63,052 bases of DNA from Chitinophagaceae bacterium UBA4407 (lineage in GTDB: Bacteria; Bacteroidota; Bacteroidia; Chitinophagales; Chitinophagaceae), in contig DGQT01000056.1 in the NCBI GenBank assembly GCA_002390845.1, forward strand, positions 1-63,052. The letters are read 5' to 3'. Shown piece after piece: positions 16,701 through 24,787 of this stretch; the first letter of the stretch is position 1; each line of letters opens with the position of its first letter. A program made the translations under genes and the position numbers. A model generated the notes under the pieces. It ran no database searches and was not told where the DNA came from. It saw nothing but the letters and a program-made list of their open reading frames with translations.

Positions 16701-17008
16701 ATGAAGCGCTCAGCGATATAAAACTGGCGATGAATGAACGCAAGAATTTTTACCTCATTTTCAGGGAAGCATTGAACAATGCTATTAAATATGCACAGGC
16801 AAAAAATGTATGGGTAACCGTACAATTGATCAACAGGCAAATCGTGTTCACACTTAAAGATGATGGCATCGGGTTTAACACAATAGAACAAAAGCAAGGC
16901 AACGGATTAATAAACATGCAGCGGCGCAGCAAAGATTTAAAAGGGCAGCTAACCATAGAATCGCAGCCTGGCAATGGAACAACAATTACATTGCAATTCC
17001 CCGTTTAA
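13781..17008 (+). CDS. Two-component propeller sensor histidine kinase (HisKA_3 type)
   Basis: 1075 residues. Signal peptide (about 1-23), then a long periplasmic region of propeller-type repeats (MWFATQDGLDRYDG, IWIGTLTKGLFVFD, LWIGTNGRGFNKFD and others; about 30-740). A Y_Y_Y domain (about 770-850, with YKYKLEGFNDDWID) and one membrane helix (WWFLSIVALLVAGALYA) follow. The cytoplasmic HisKA_3 domain carries the phospho-accepting His889 in SDLHDEIGSTLSSI. The HATPase_c domain ends the protein (EALNNAIKYAQ N-box, DDGIGFN, GNGLINM). It should sense an external ligand and phosphorylate the response regulator encoded 218 nt downstream, although a repeat arm lies between the two genes. Confidence 0.92.
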   Translation: MRKAISFLIVVACCILNADHSFAQIEGKQVYPVFEKLTAEYGLSQGTLQDIMQDKEGFMWFATQDGLDRYDGNSMKVYRYDPDDQFSLPDNDIQQIEQDEHGNIWIGTLTKGLFVFDTKQERFYPVNPGTITKQSAEEVRAIECRGNKMWLLFGTDYCVYDISKVNIKNVAASGTASISQLFSFNSLASITGKKLTDEFGVFWIKWMPDNSIFMAWKDSVMIMKPQAGSKQWEVDYMKAPAFGMDKNQTIFHFYPVGNGDSIVFIGISTLAIYSRTQNKVIYQKSFGKYSQLADNFYWYYPVFVNDEEIMFFDKLNCLSFNPRTLQFKRYNVAKTDPNGHFTSFANYKDRDGILWVGDIGHGLYKYNSRRELFNTDQPLADESIFNEDVQGNVYCYNGTYSYIINPKDRTHEPAITQQLLAGKWLYPTMLCSDANGNIWFRATVKEKLESLTHYYNAVTPRPSQRIFYKAFALLKYDAHTGKIEDHTALLADEVFENARYQLAVFTDAGNNLWQLIYGADKNCRFEVADVNTGKPKATYILPLPVQQADRDIFYFTHWQDADGIFWFGTNQGLFRFDEHGKQWRLYKNETADTTSISGDYIFSICADPQQPNRYLWIGTNGRGFNKFDKQTGKCTRYSYKDGLPNNTVFGILSDDFGNLWMSTNKGISCFNTQQKSFRNFTTEDGLPGNEFVRGQFLKSRSGEMFFGGVNGIVWFNPADLLKSILPANNIFITSLSLLNKPVDYKTDSSVIHQPIQYTKTITLPYEKNVIGLEFALLQYTNPEKKHYKYKLEGFNDDWIDNGTSTTVTFTNLDPGTYQFHVIGSNSDGIWNEQGASLTIIITPPWYKTWWFLSIVALLVAGALYATYRYRLYQSLKLLNMRNKIASDLHDEIGSTLSSITVYSDIIEAREQDKELQLIAERISNSSRDTLVAMSDIVWSINPKNDRFDNILLRMKAFAYEVLEVQNKQLHFAADEALSDIKLAMNERKNFYLIFREALNNAIKYAQAKNVWVTVQLINRQIVFTLKDDGIGFNTIEQKQGNGLINMQRRSKDLKGQLTIESQPGNGTTITLQFPV

Positions 17009-17037
17009 CAGGGCATGTAGCAATGCAGAGCGGATAT

Positions 17038-17090
17038 GTTTTTTGAACCGGGCAGTTGAATAAGAATTAAACATCGTTGCGTCGCACACT
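17038..17090. repeat. Palindromic intergenic repeat, L arm only
   Basis: It reads T-run, GAACCGGGCAGTTGAA, CATCG, then TTGCGTCGCACACTT. It lies between the kinase gene and its response regulator gene, so it may separate their transcription. Confidence 0.8.
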
Positions 17091-17175
17091 TTTACAACAT
17101 AACATAACTGAACATTCAACAGCCGGGCAACCAACCTTACAAAGGCATACCTTAAAAATAATTGTCATATCGCCT

Positions 17176-17191
17176 GTACTAATATTAGTAC
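17176..17191 (+). promoter_or_regulatory. Perfect palindromic operator-like site before the response regulator
   Basis: GTACTAATATTAGTAC is a perfect 16-bp palindrome 35 bp before the ATG at 17227. It is the symmetrical form of the motif found at 9303-9341 and 13486-13546. A TAATTTTG -7-like box lies at 17215-17222, only 4 nt before the ATG, which would give a nearly leaderless mRNA. I infer autoregulation by the regulator. Confidence 0.65.
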
Positions 17192-17226
17192 CAAAATCAT
17201 AGTGCATTTAATAATAATTTTGCAGC

Positions 17227-17862
17227 ATGGCTATTAAGGTAATTGTATATGATGATAACAGAGACAGGCGCGAAAGCCTGAAGATACTCATCAACATACA
17301 GCCCGAAATGGCCTGCACCGGCATTTTCAAAGATTGTCTTAATGTGTGGAACGATATTGTAAGCACCCACCCAGATGTGATCCTGATGGACATTGATATG
17401 CCGGATATGAGTGGCATTGAAGGCGTGAAGATGATTCGTAAACAATATCCCGATGTTAAGATCATCATGCAAACCGTTTTTGATGATACCGATAAGATCT
17501 TCGCTGCCATTGAAGCGGGAGCAGATGGCTATTTTCTAAAAACAACGGCAACTGCAAAAATTATTGATGGTATAAAAGAAGTAATGGAAGGTGGCGCACC
17601 CATGACGGCAACCGTAGCAAAAAAAGTACTGGCAAAGTTTAAAGAACATCCAAAAAACGAAACAGAAATTTTCGAATTAAACGAACAGGAAAGAACTATT
17701 TTAAATCACCTGGTAAATGGGTTAAGCTATAAGATGATCGCAGATGTAACTAATATTTCCTACTCCAGTGTAAACATGTACATTAAACGCATCTATAAAA
17801 AATTACAGGTTCATTCTGCAACAGAGGCTATTTCAAAAGCAACAAAGAATAAAATTATTTGA
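17227..17862 (+). CDS. NarL/LuxR-type response regulator
   Basis: 211 residues. The receiver domain shows an acidic pair (YDDN, residues 9-10), the phospho-acceptor Asp55 in VILMDIDMPDMSG, Thr83 in MQTVFDD and Lys105 in YFLKTTATA. The C-terminal helix-turn-helix of the LuxR/NarL class (about 143-205) includes LNEQERTILNHLVNG, LSYKMIADVTNIS and VNMYIKRIYKKLQVHSATEA. It should be phosphorylated by the kinase encoded just upstream. A perfect palindrome in its own promoter and related sites before the two surface-protein units suggest it controls them and itself. Confidence 0.93.
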   Translation: MAIKVIVYDDNRDRRESLKILINIQPEMACTGIFKDCLNVWNDIVSTHPDVILMDIDMPDMSGIEGVKMIRKQYPDVKIIMQTVFDDTDKIFAAIEAGADGYFLKTTATAKIIDGIKEVMEGGAPMTATVAKKVLAKFKEHPKNETEIFELNEQERTILNHLVNGLSYKMIADVTNISYSSVNMYIKRIYKKLQVHSATEAISKATKNKII

Positions 17863-18012
17863 GCGAACAATGAAGCTGATACAAGTAAATAACTTGTGCA
17901 AAGCAACGTTGGCAATAGTTTCATACAGCATACCGGTTATGCAGTTAAATTAATATTATCTGTTGGAACTCTATTTTTTTTTATTAAAAGAACAAGGGTT
18001 TGCAAGGAACTT

Positions 18013-18070
18013 TTATGAGCCCAGCAAATTACTACTAGGAAGATTCTGTTGCGTCGCATACTTGTGCTGA
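18013..18070. repeat. Palindromic intergenic repeat, L arm only
   Basis: It reads TTATGAGCCCAGCAAATTAC, then TTGCGTCGCATACTTGTGC. It lies between the convergent response regulator and purB genes. The rest of this gap shows nothing else. Confidence 0.75.
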
Positions 18071-18102
18071 AGAAATTTATTTCAGCTTTTACAGCAAAGA
18101 TT

Positions 18103-19449
18103 TTAATACGCCGGATTTACTCCGGTATAATTATGTGGCGTTATACTTTTCAATTCTTTCTTTATGGCAGCGCTTACTTTTAACCCTGTAATAAAAGAAT
18201 GTATATCAGCTTTGGTAATTGCAGTTTTTCCGCGGGTTAAATCTTTTAATGCTTCGTAAGGATTGGGATAATTTTCCCTCCTTAAAATTGTTTGAATGGC
18301 TTCTGCAACAACTGCCCAGTTATTCTCCAAATCTTCCTTCAGTTTCGCTTCGTTTAATACCAGTTTACCCAAACCTTTTTCAAGTGACTTTATGGCAACC
18401 AATACATGTGCAACAGGAACACCAAGATTGCGCAACACCGTTGAATCGGTAAGGTCTCTCTGCAAACGGCTGATGGGCAATTTGCCTGAAAGGTGTTCCA
18501 GTAAAGCGTTTGCCATTCCTAAGTTGCCTTCGGCATTTTCAAAATCAATCGGGTTTACTTTATGCGGCATGGCACTGCTGCCTACTTCGCCTTTCTTTGT
18601 TTTTTGTTTAAAATAATCCATGCTGATGTACGTCCATACATCCCGGCACAAATCAATTAAAATATTATTGATGCGTTTTATACAATCGAAATGTGCTGCA
18701 AGATTATCGTAATGTTCTATTTGTGTAGTGTATTGTAAACGTTGCAGGCCCAAAGTGTTTTCAACAAATTCATTTGCAAGGCTAACCCAGTCTTTCTTTG
18801 GAAACGCTACATAATGCGCATTAAAGTTACCTGTTGCACCGCCAAATTTTGCAGAGTAGGGAACATGCGAGAACAATTGAACCTGGCTGTCTAAACGTTC
18901 TACATAAACCATAAACTCTTTTCCCAGTTTTGTGGGCGATGCAGGCTGGCCGTGCGTTCTTGCAAGCATAGAGATATCTTTCCATTGTGCGGCAAGCTGG
19001 TACAAGTTATTCTGAAGATTAATAATGGAAGGCAAATATTCATGCTCCATACAATGCTTCCAGCTTAGCGGAATACTGGTGTTATTAATATCCTGCGATG
19101 TTAAGCCAAAATGGATCCACTCTTTTGCATCAGCTACACCTGCTTTTTCTAATTGCTGTTTTAAAAAGTATTCCACCGCTTTTACGTCGTGGTTGGTGGT
19201 GGCTTCAATATGTTTTATTTGTTGCGCATCGTCCAGAGAAAAATTTTCTGCAACCTGTTTCAATTGTTGCCTTGTTTTTGCAGATAACCTGAAAAATTTC
19301 TTATCGGCAAGAAATAAAAAGTATTCAATCTCAACGATTACCCGGTACTTGATTAATGCATATTCAGAAAAAAATTCATCAAGGTGCGATACTTGTTTAC
19401 GGTAGCGTCCGTCGATCGGGGAAATGGCGGTTAAACTGTTCAGCTCCAT
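18103..19449 (-). CDS. purB: Adenylosuccinate lyase
   Basis: Catalyses two steps of purine synthesis: release of fumarate from SAICAR and from adenylosuccinate, the latter giving AMP. 448 residues, the usual length of the long PurB form. Visible are SPIDGRY near the N-terminus, the TSQDINNTS and ARTHGQPASPT substrate-binding loops, and the fumarase-superfamily signature SSAMPHKVNPIDFENAEGN with its mobile-loop catalytic Ser. Starts at MELNSLTAISPIDGRY, typical of the family. It stands alone, with palindromic repeats on both sides. Confidence 0.96.
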   Translation of the reverse strand: MELNSLTAISPIDGRYRKQVSHLDEFFSEYALIKYRVIVEIEYFLFLADKKFFRLSAKTRQQLKQVAENFSLDDAQQIKHIEATTNHDVKAVEYFLKQQLEKAGVADAKEWIHFGLTSQDINNTSIPLSWKHCMEHEYLPSIINLQNNLYQLAAQWKDISMLARTHGQPASPTKLGKEFMVYVERLDSQVQLFSHVPYSAKFGGATGNFNAHYVAFPKKDWVSLANEFVENTLGLQRLQYTTQIEHYDNLAAHFDCIKRINNILIDLCRDVWTYISMDYFKQKTKKGEVGSSAMPHKVNPIDFENAEGNLGMANALLEHLSGKLPISRLQRDLTDSTVLRNLGVPVAHVLVAIKSLEKGLGKLVLNEAKLKEDLENNWAVVAEAIQTILRRENYPNPYEALKDLTRGKTAITKADIHSFITGLKVSAAIKKELKSITPHNYTGVNPAY

Positions 19450-19512
19450 TTAAAAATTTGTAATTAGTAGTTTCTAGTTTATAGTTAAATGCAATGATAA
19501 AGACAATTATTT

Positions 19513-19816
19513 GCCCGGCTATAGTACTGCTGTGAAGCTTTACTTGCCACGCTCGTTTCACAGTTCCTCTTTCATGGCGACATTTAAGCGAAGCGTGGCA
19601 GCCCGTCCCGAATTTATTTCGGGATTGCACACTTGAACGGTTAGACCGGAAGTCAGCAAGTCAGTAAGACCGAAAGTAAATGCAGTTTTATTTCTTTCCG
19701 ACTTTCGGTCTTACTGTCTTTCGGACTTGTTGCTCAATGTTCCAACCGTACAAGTGAGTGACACAACCGGTGATGCCATGAAATATCCAAAGCCCGGCTC
19801 CCCGAAATTATCGGGA
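19513..19816. repeat. Palindromic intergenic repeat, complete L-core-R with B module
   Basis: The L arm (GCCCGGCTATAGTACTG, GAAGC) carries the B module at about 19547-19600, then TTGCACACTTGAACGG. The core holds an inverted pair around GACCGAAAGTAAATG and CTTTCCGACTTTCGGTC. The R arm reads CCGTACAAGTGAGTGACACA, GATGCCATGAAATA, AAAGCCCGGCTC. It fills most of the divergent purB/mqnA gap; a CTTTTTCTTTGCACG promoter-like run (19831-19845) precedes mqnA. Confidence 0.85.
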
Positions 19817-19860
19817 CAAGCATTAAAAATCCTTTTTCTTTGCACGCAAAAATAGACGAA

Positions 19861-20592
19861 TTGAAGAAGATAAAAGTTGGTGCTGTAAGTTATTTGAATA
19901 CGAAGCCTTTATTGTATGGTATAAAGCAATCGGCAGAACTGATGGAACAAATAGAATTGGTGGAGGATTACCCGTCGAAAATTGCCGCTATGCTGGTAGA
20001 AGGAACGATTGATGTGGGGCTGGTGCCGGTGGCCATTATTCCGCGATTGAAAGAATGGCATATTGTAACTGATTATTGTATTGGTGCCGACGGCGATGTG
20101 GCCAGTGTATGCTTGTTTAGTGACGTGCCAATAGAAAAAATTGAAAAAGTACTGCTCGATTACCAGAGTAAAACATCAGTAAACCTGGTGAAAATTTTAT
20201 TACGGGATTACTGGAAAATTAACCCGGTGCCTGAAGATGCAAAGGAGGATTATATTACTGATATTAAGGGAACGATTGCCGGTGTTGTAATTGGTGACAG
20301 AGCTCTGGTGCAAAGAAAAATATCGCCCTATATTTATGATCTTGCCGGTGCGTGGAAAGCTATGACAGGACTGCCTTTCGTATTTGCGGCATGGATAGCC
20401 AATAAAAGATTACCTGAACAATTTATCAGCCTGTTTAATGAAGCAAATGGAGAAGGGTTGAATAATATTGATAAAGTGATTGCGGCAAATGAGAGTGCCG
20501 CTTACGATCTTGATATTTATTACAGGAATAATATCAGTTATAGTTTGGATGGGGATAAGAAAAAAGGGATGGAGAAATTTCTGGATTATTAA
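19861..20592 (+). CDS. mqnA: Chorismate dehydratase, menaquinone (futalosine) pathway
   Basis: Converts chorismate to 3-[(1-carboxyvinyl)oxy]benzoate, the first committed step of futalosine-dependent menaquinone synthesis. 243 residues with the periplasmic-binding-protein-like fold of MqnA: KVGAVSYLNTKPLLYGI at the start, DVGLVPVAIIPRL, and a late GLPFVFAAWIANK. I chose the TTG at 19861 because it gives MKKIKVGAVSYLNTKPL, the usual family start. A TTG at 19840 is also in frame but would lie inside a promoter-like TTTCTTTGC run. No other mqn genes are in the window. Confidence 0.9.
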   Translation: MKKIKVGAVSYLNTKPLLYGIKQSAELMEQIELVEDYPSKIAAMLVEGTIDVGLVPVAIIPRLKEWHIVTDYCIGADGDVASVCLFSDVPIEKIEKVLLDYQSKTSVNLVKILLRDYWKINPVPEDAKEDYITDIKGTIAGVVIGDRALVQRKISPYIYDLAGAWKAMTGLPFVFAAWIANKRLPEQFISLFNEANGEGLNNIDKVIAANESAAYDLDIYYRNNISYSLDGDKKKGMEKFLDY

Positions 20593-20699
20593 AAGATGGA
20601 GCTTTTATTTTTTAATGACCCTTTTAAAATTAATCTCTGTATCTTTTGTATAAAAACAACGATATTGCAGATAATACACCGAACTAAATTTATGAAAAC

Positions 20700-23600
20700 A
20701 TGAGCTTGTTAACCCTTGGTACCTTAAAAAAACATTTTTCCAAATTCACTTTTGCTGTTTCATTTTTCTTGAATGTTTTTAATTGTTATTCCCAAAATTG
20801 CGGGAATAATTGGTTAAATGTAAAAGGAGAAATATCCGGAGTACGAATTGGAGACCTTGATGTTACTGGTAATAAGTTAACTGTTGAAGCTACAGTAAAT
20901 CGTACTCAAGCATATGACCCCTCTTTTTATGGGGGAGATATTGTATCTAAACATACTGACCCAACAGATGCAAATTATCTATTGAGAGCAAACAGAGCTG
21001 AAATAACTACAACAAATGGATTTTTTGTTACCCCTAATACCTGTGGCATTGAACTAAATAAAACATACCACCTTGCAATGGTATATGATGGTTCTTTTCT
21101 AAAATATTATGCAAATGGTTATTTAATGAGTCAAGTAGCATGTACTGGTAATATGGCTAATAATAATTGGTTAACAGCAATAGGAACAACTGCAGACCTA
21201 TCATCGCCTTACCCGGCAGATTTTCTTGGCTATATTGATGAAGTACGAATATGGAATGTAGCCCGTACTCAGGAAGAATTACGACAATATCAAAATAATC
21301 CTTTACCAAACCCAACAAATCAAATTGGTTTATTGGCTTATTATTCCTTTAATGATACTAAAAATAAACAAGGAAATACGACATGGAATGGCAAACTTTT
21401 AGGTAATGCCTTAATTGCAGAAAATAATCCTACATGCTCATTTTTTATTGCTGATTCGTGCGGAAAAATAACAACTCCCGATCCTATAGTTACTGTAGGG
21501 TTTACTATTCCTGATACATTTTGTGTAAATACACCTGTAGCAATTAAAAATACCACAACAGGCGGCAGTAATTTTTATTGGAATTTTTGCGTAGCCGATA
21601 TTAATCAAATTCCTGTTGGCACCAATCTTGGAAATCTTGGTAACCAATTGGCCTCTCCGGTATTTATCGATCTCGCACAAAATGACAATGGAGACTATTA
21701 TGGTTTTAGCATTAATCACCTTACTGGTCAGCTTATACGCTACAATTTTGGAAATAGTTATCTTAATGATCCTGTTGTAGAAAATCTGGGGAATTTTAAT
21801 GGTGCTATCCCCAACCAGGCTGAAGGAGTACAGATTATAAAAGCAAATGGCAATTGGTATGTAATTGTTGTAGGTGGTGGTAACTACTTACCTAATTCAA
21901 GTCCGAGGATAGTGGTAATAAATTTTGGAAATTCATTGGCAAATAATACTACAATAGCGAATAATTGGGGGAACTTAGGTAATTTATCTCAACCAATTGA
22001 CTTGCACGTATTTAAAGAAAATGGTAACTGGTATGGATTTACTGTAAATGCAACAAATAATACGATCACAAGATTTGATTTTTTAAATAATTTTGAAGTT
22101 GCTCCAACTGCTGTTAACCTTGGAGGATTTGGTATTTTAAATTACCCCGATGGTATTTACGTTATTAATGACAATAGCTACTGGCGTGCCTTTGTAACAA
22201 ACAGCACTACTAGTTCTATTACAAGGCTTGATTTTGGAACTTCGTTATTAAATGTTCCCACTGCCACGGATCTGGGCAATCCAGGTAATAACTTAAATAA
22301 TCCAAGAGATATTTTAGTTGTAAAATTTTGTGGTGAAACCGTTGGCTTTGTTGTAAATGCGACTTCAAATGAACTGACAAAGCTTGATTTTAGCACCGGG
22401 CTTGATAAGGTACCTACTTCAACATCTTTAGGAAATACCGGCAACCTGAGTACTCCTCATTCTTTATCTAAATTATTTCGGGTTGGTTCAGACCTTTATA
22501 GTTTCATTACAAATGTGGGCAATAATTCAATAACACGTTTGCAATTCTCTGGTTGTACTAATAGCAGTATCCCTAACTCCACCGATTCTATCCCTCCTCA
22601 AATTACTTATACAACTCCCGGAGTTTATAATATCAATGTGATGGTAGATGAAGGCTTATCCACTCAAACATCTTTTTGCAAAAGTATCGTAGTGGTAGCT
22701 TCCCCGGTTAAAACACCATTATTTGACACATCATTTTGCGAGGGGGATAGTGTACTTCTTTCAACAAATTTCATCGAGGGAACACATGTATGGAATACAG
22801 GCAATACCGATACATCCATACGCGTAAAAACCGCCGGAACCTACTGGATAGACAATCAATACTACGGATGCTCGGTAAGAGACAGCATTAACGTTTTAGC
22901 GAACGCATTGCCTATTGTAGCATTGGGAAAAGATACTTCCATTTGCAATGCTGACAGTATTATACTCAATGCAGGGAGTGAAGGGCTTTCCTATTTATGG
23001 CAGGATGGTACCACGCAACAATTATATCATGCAGACACTTCGGGTATTTATAATGTTGTAGTTACCAATTCCAAAGGTTGCATTGCGAAAGACACGATCA
23101 AAATTGATTTATATGGCTCCATTGCATTGAAGTTAACTGCCGATACAACGATCTGTTATGGCAATAATATTTTATTGTCGGCTACTGGAAACAACATAAA
23201 AACTTACACCTGGGCTCCGTCTCCAACGCTTTCTAATGTAACAATTCCCAATCCCCTGGCAACGCCTGTTGATACAACAATTTATTTTCTTTCAGTAACG
23301 GATAACAATGGCTGCAAAGGCATAGATTCTGTTCTTGTTAATGTTGCTCCTTTACCACAAGTAGCCACAATAAGTGATTCAGCAATTTGTACAGGAACCA
23401 GTATCGTACTTTCTACTACAGGCTCTTCCGGAAACAGTTATTCCTGGAGCCCGTCAACGGGATTGTCTGATCCGAATTCCGCAAACCCAAAAGCAAGTCC
23501 CGGTATTGATACAAAATATGTTGTTACTGGGGTATCGAACTTAGGGTGCACAGCAAAAGATTCTGTTACCGTAAGTTTAAACCCATTGCCCACTATTACT

Positions 23601-24569
23601 GCATTGGGCGACACTACTGTTTGCCCGGGTGCTAACTCACAATTAACAGCGGTTGCACCTGGAAGTAATATTTTTACCTGGTATCCCTCAGTTGCATTAA
23701 ATGATACAACAATCGCTAACCCTGTGGCATCGCCGTTACAAACAACAAAATACTATGTGCGTGTAACTGATAATAATAATTGCAACAATACAGACAGTGT
23801 AACAATATCCGTAGTTACCAAACCTGTTTTTAGGGTACAGCCCAATACTGTAAATATTTGTTCAGGAGACAGCGCTATGCTGGTTGCAAGCGGCGGTAAT
23901 ATATTTCAATGGTCTCCTGCAGAAACAATTGCTTCGCCAACATCTTCTTCCACATTGGTATATCCTGCACAGAATACGGTTTATAAAGTGGTTATTACAA
24001 ACAATATCTGTAACATAACCGATTCTGTTTTTGCAACAGTAAATATTAATGCAAGGCCAAATATTCAGCTCAGTAAATCAAACGATGTTGATTGTGTTCT
24101 CGGTCAGTCAAAACTACTGGCAACAGGTGGCGTGCAATATTTATGGTCGCCAGCTGAAACCTTGAGTAACCCTGATATTGCCAATCCTGTTGCGACACCT
24201 TCAGCAACTACGGTGTATCACCTTTTATTAACCGGTGCAAGTGGTTGCGTAATAGAAGATTCTGTGGAAGTAAAAGTAATTAAGGGTGCAGCAGAGAATG
24301 GGTATCTTATGCCAAGCGCCTTTACCCCAAATGGCGATGGCCACAACGATTGTTTTGGCGTAAAGCTTTGGGGGGCTGTAACCGGCCTCGATTTCAGCAT
24401 TTACAACCGTTGGGGCAATCTAATCTTTCATACAACCAACCCGGGCGATTGTTGGGATGGTACATATAAAGGAGTACGCCAGCAACCGGGAACATTTATT
24501 TACCAGGTAAGAGCAAAAACAATTTGTGGAGATGTGTACAGGAAAGGCCCTGTAATATTAATAAGATAG
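20700..24569 (+). CDS. Large secreted adhesin-like protein with LamG, propeller, PKD/Ig-like and CHU_C domains
   Basis: 1289 residues. Signal sequence to about residue 32, a LamG/concanavalin-like domain (about 60-220; YIDEVRIWNVARTQEELRQY). A repeat region with recurring NLGN, NPxD and TRLDF motifs (about 300-620) is likely a beta-propeller. A PKD-like stretch and tandem Ig-like modules follow (FCEGDSVLLS, ICNADSIILNAGS, ICYGNNILLSATG, ICTGTSIVLSTTG, VCPGANSQLTA, ICSGDSAMLVASG). The C-terminal gliding-motility-type CHU_C domain (MPSAFTPNGDGHNDCF, YNRWGNLIFHT, WDGTYKGVRQQPGTFIYQV) is a T9SS type B sorting signal. Likely a surface or secreted adhesin. The ATG at 20700 overlaps the stop of a three-codon ORF (ATGAAAACATGA). 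Confidence 0.88.
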   Translation: MSLLTLGTLKKHFSKFTFAVSFFLNVFNCYSQNCGNNWLNVKGEISGVRIGDLDVTGNKLTVEATVNRTQAYDPSFYGGDIVSKHTDPTDANYLLRANRAEITTTNGFFVTPNTCGIELNKTYHLAMVYDGSFLKYYANGYLMSQVACTGNMANNNWLTAIGTTADLSSPYPADFLGYIDEVRIWNVARTQEELRQYQNNPLPNPTNQIGLLAYYSFNDTKNKQGNTTWNGKLLGNALIAENNPTCSFFIADSCGKITTPDPIVTVGFTIPDTFCVNTPVAIKNTTTGGSNFYWNFCVADINQIPVGTNLGNLGNQLASPVFIDLAQNDNGDYYGFSINHLTGQLIRYNFGNSYLNDPVVENLGNFNGAIPNQAEGVQIIKANGNWYVIVVGGGNYLPNSSPRIVVINFGNSLANNTTIANNWGNLGNLSQPIDLHVFKENGNWYGFTVNATNNTITRFDFLNNFEVAPTAVNLGGFGILNYPDGIYVINDNSYWRAFVTNSTTSSITRLDFGTSLLNVPTATDLGNPGNNLNNPRDILVVKFCGETVGFVVNATSNELTKLDFSTGLDKVPTSTSLGNTGNLSTPHSLSKLFRVGSDLYSFITNVGNNSITRLQFSGCTNSSIPNSTDSIPPQITYTTPGVYNINVMVDEGLSTQTSFCKSIVVVASPVKTPLFDTSFCEGDSVLLSTNFIEGTHVWNTGNTDTSIRVKTAGTYWIDNQYYGCSVRDSINVLANALPIVALGKDTSICNADSIILNAGSEGLSYLWQDGTTQQLYHADTSGIYNVVVTNSKGCIAKDTIKIDLYGSIALKLTADTTICYGNNILLSATGNNIKTYTWAPSPTLSNVTIPNPLATPVDTTIYFLSVTDNNGCKGIDSVLVNVAPLPQVATISDSAICTGTSIVLSTTGSSGNSYSWSPSTGLSDPNSANPKASPGIDTKYVVTGVSNLGCTAKDSVTVSLNPLPTITALGDTTVCPGANSQLTAVAPGSNIFTWYPSVALNDTTIANPVASPLQTTKYYVRVTDNNNCNNTDSVTISVVTKPVFRVQPNTVNICSGDSAMLVASGGNIFQWSPAETIASPTSSSTLVYPAQNTVYKVVITNNICNITDSVFATVNINARPNIQLSKSNDVDCVLGQSKLLATGGVQYLWSPAETLSNPDIANPVATPSATTVYHLLLTGASGCVIEDSVEVKVIKGAAENGYLMPSAFTPNGDGHNDCFGVKLWGAVTGLDFSIYNRWGNLIFHTTNPGDCWDGTYKGVRQQPGTFIYQVRAKTICGDVYRKGPVILIR

Positions 24570-24580
24570 AAAGGCAAATG

Positions 24581-24787
24581 TTTTTAAGCAAGCTTTTGTT
24601 TTTCATGGTATCGCCGCTTGTGTCACTCACTTGTACGTTCGGAAGACAATTGAGCGAATTAGCGGATATACGAATTTGCGCATTACTTAATTCGATAATC
24701 CGCAATCAGCTAATCCGTGAATCTAAAGTTCAAGTGTGCGACGCAAGAAAAGTTCAATAGTATTGTTGCAGCCCGGCTCAAAAAAAA
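24581..24787. repeat. Palindromic intergenic repeat, complete L-core-R
   Basis: L arm: TTTCATGGTATCGCCGC, TTGTGTCACTCACTTGTACG (CACTCAC variant). The core is an imperfect hairpin (GAATTAGCGGATAT facing ATAATCCGC and CTAAT). R arm: TTCAAGTGTGCGACGCAAG, GCAGCCCGGCTC and an A-run that ends exactly at the stop codon of the convergent glycosyltransferase gene. Confidence 0.85.
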
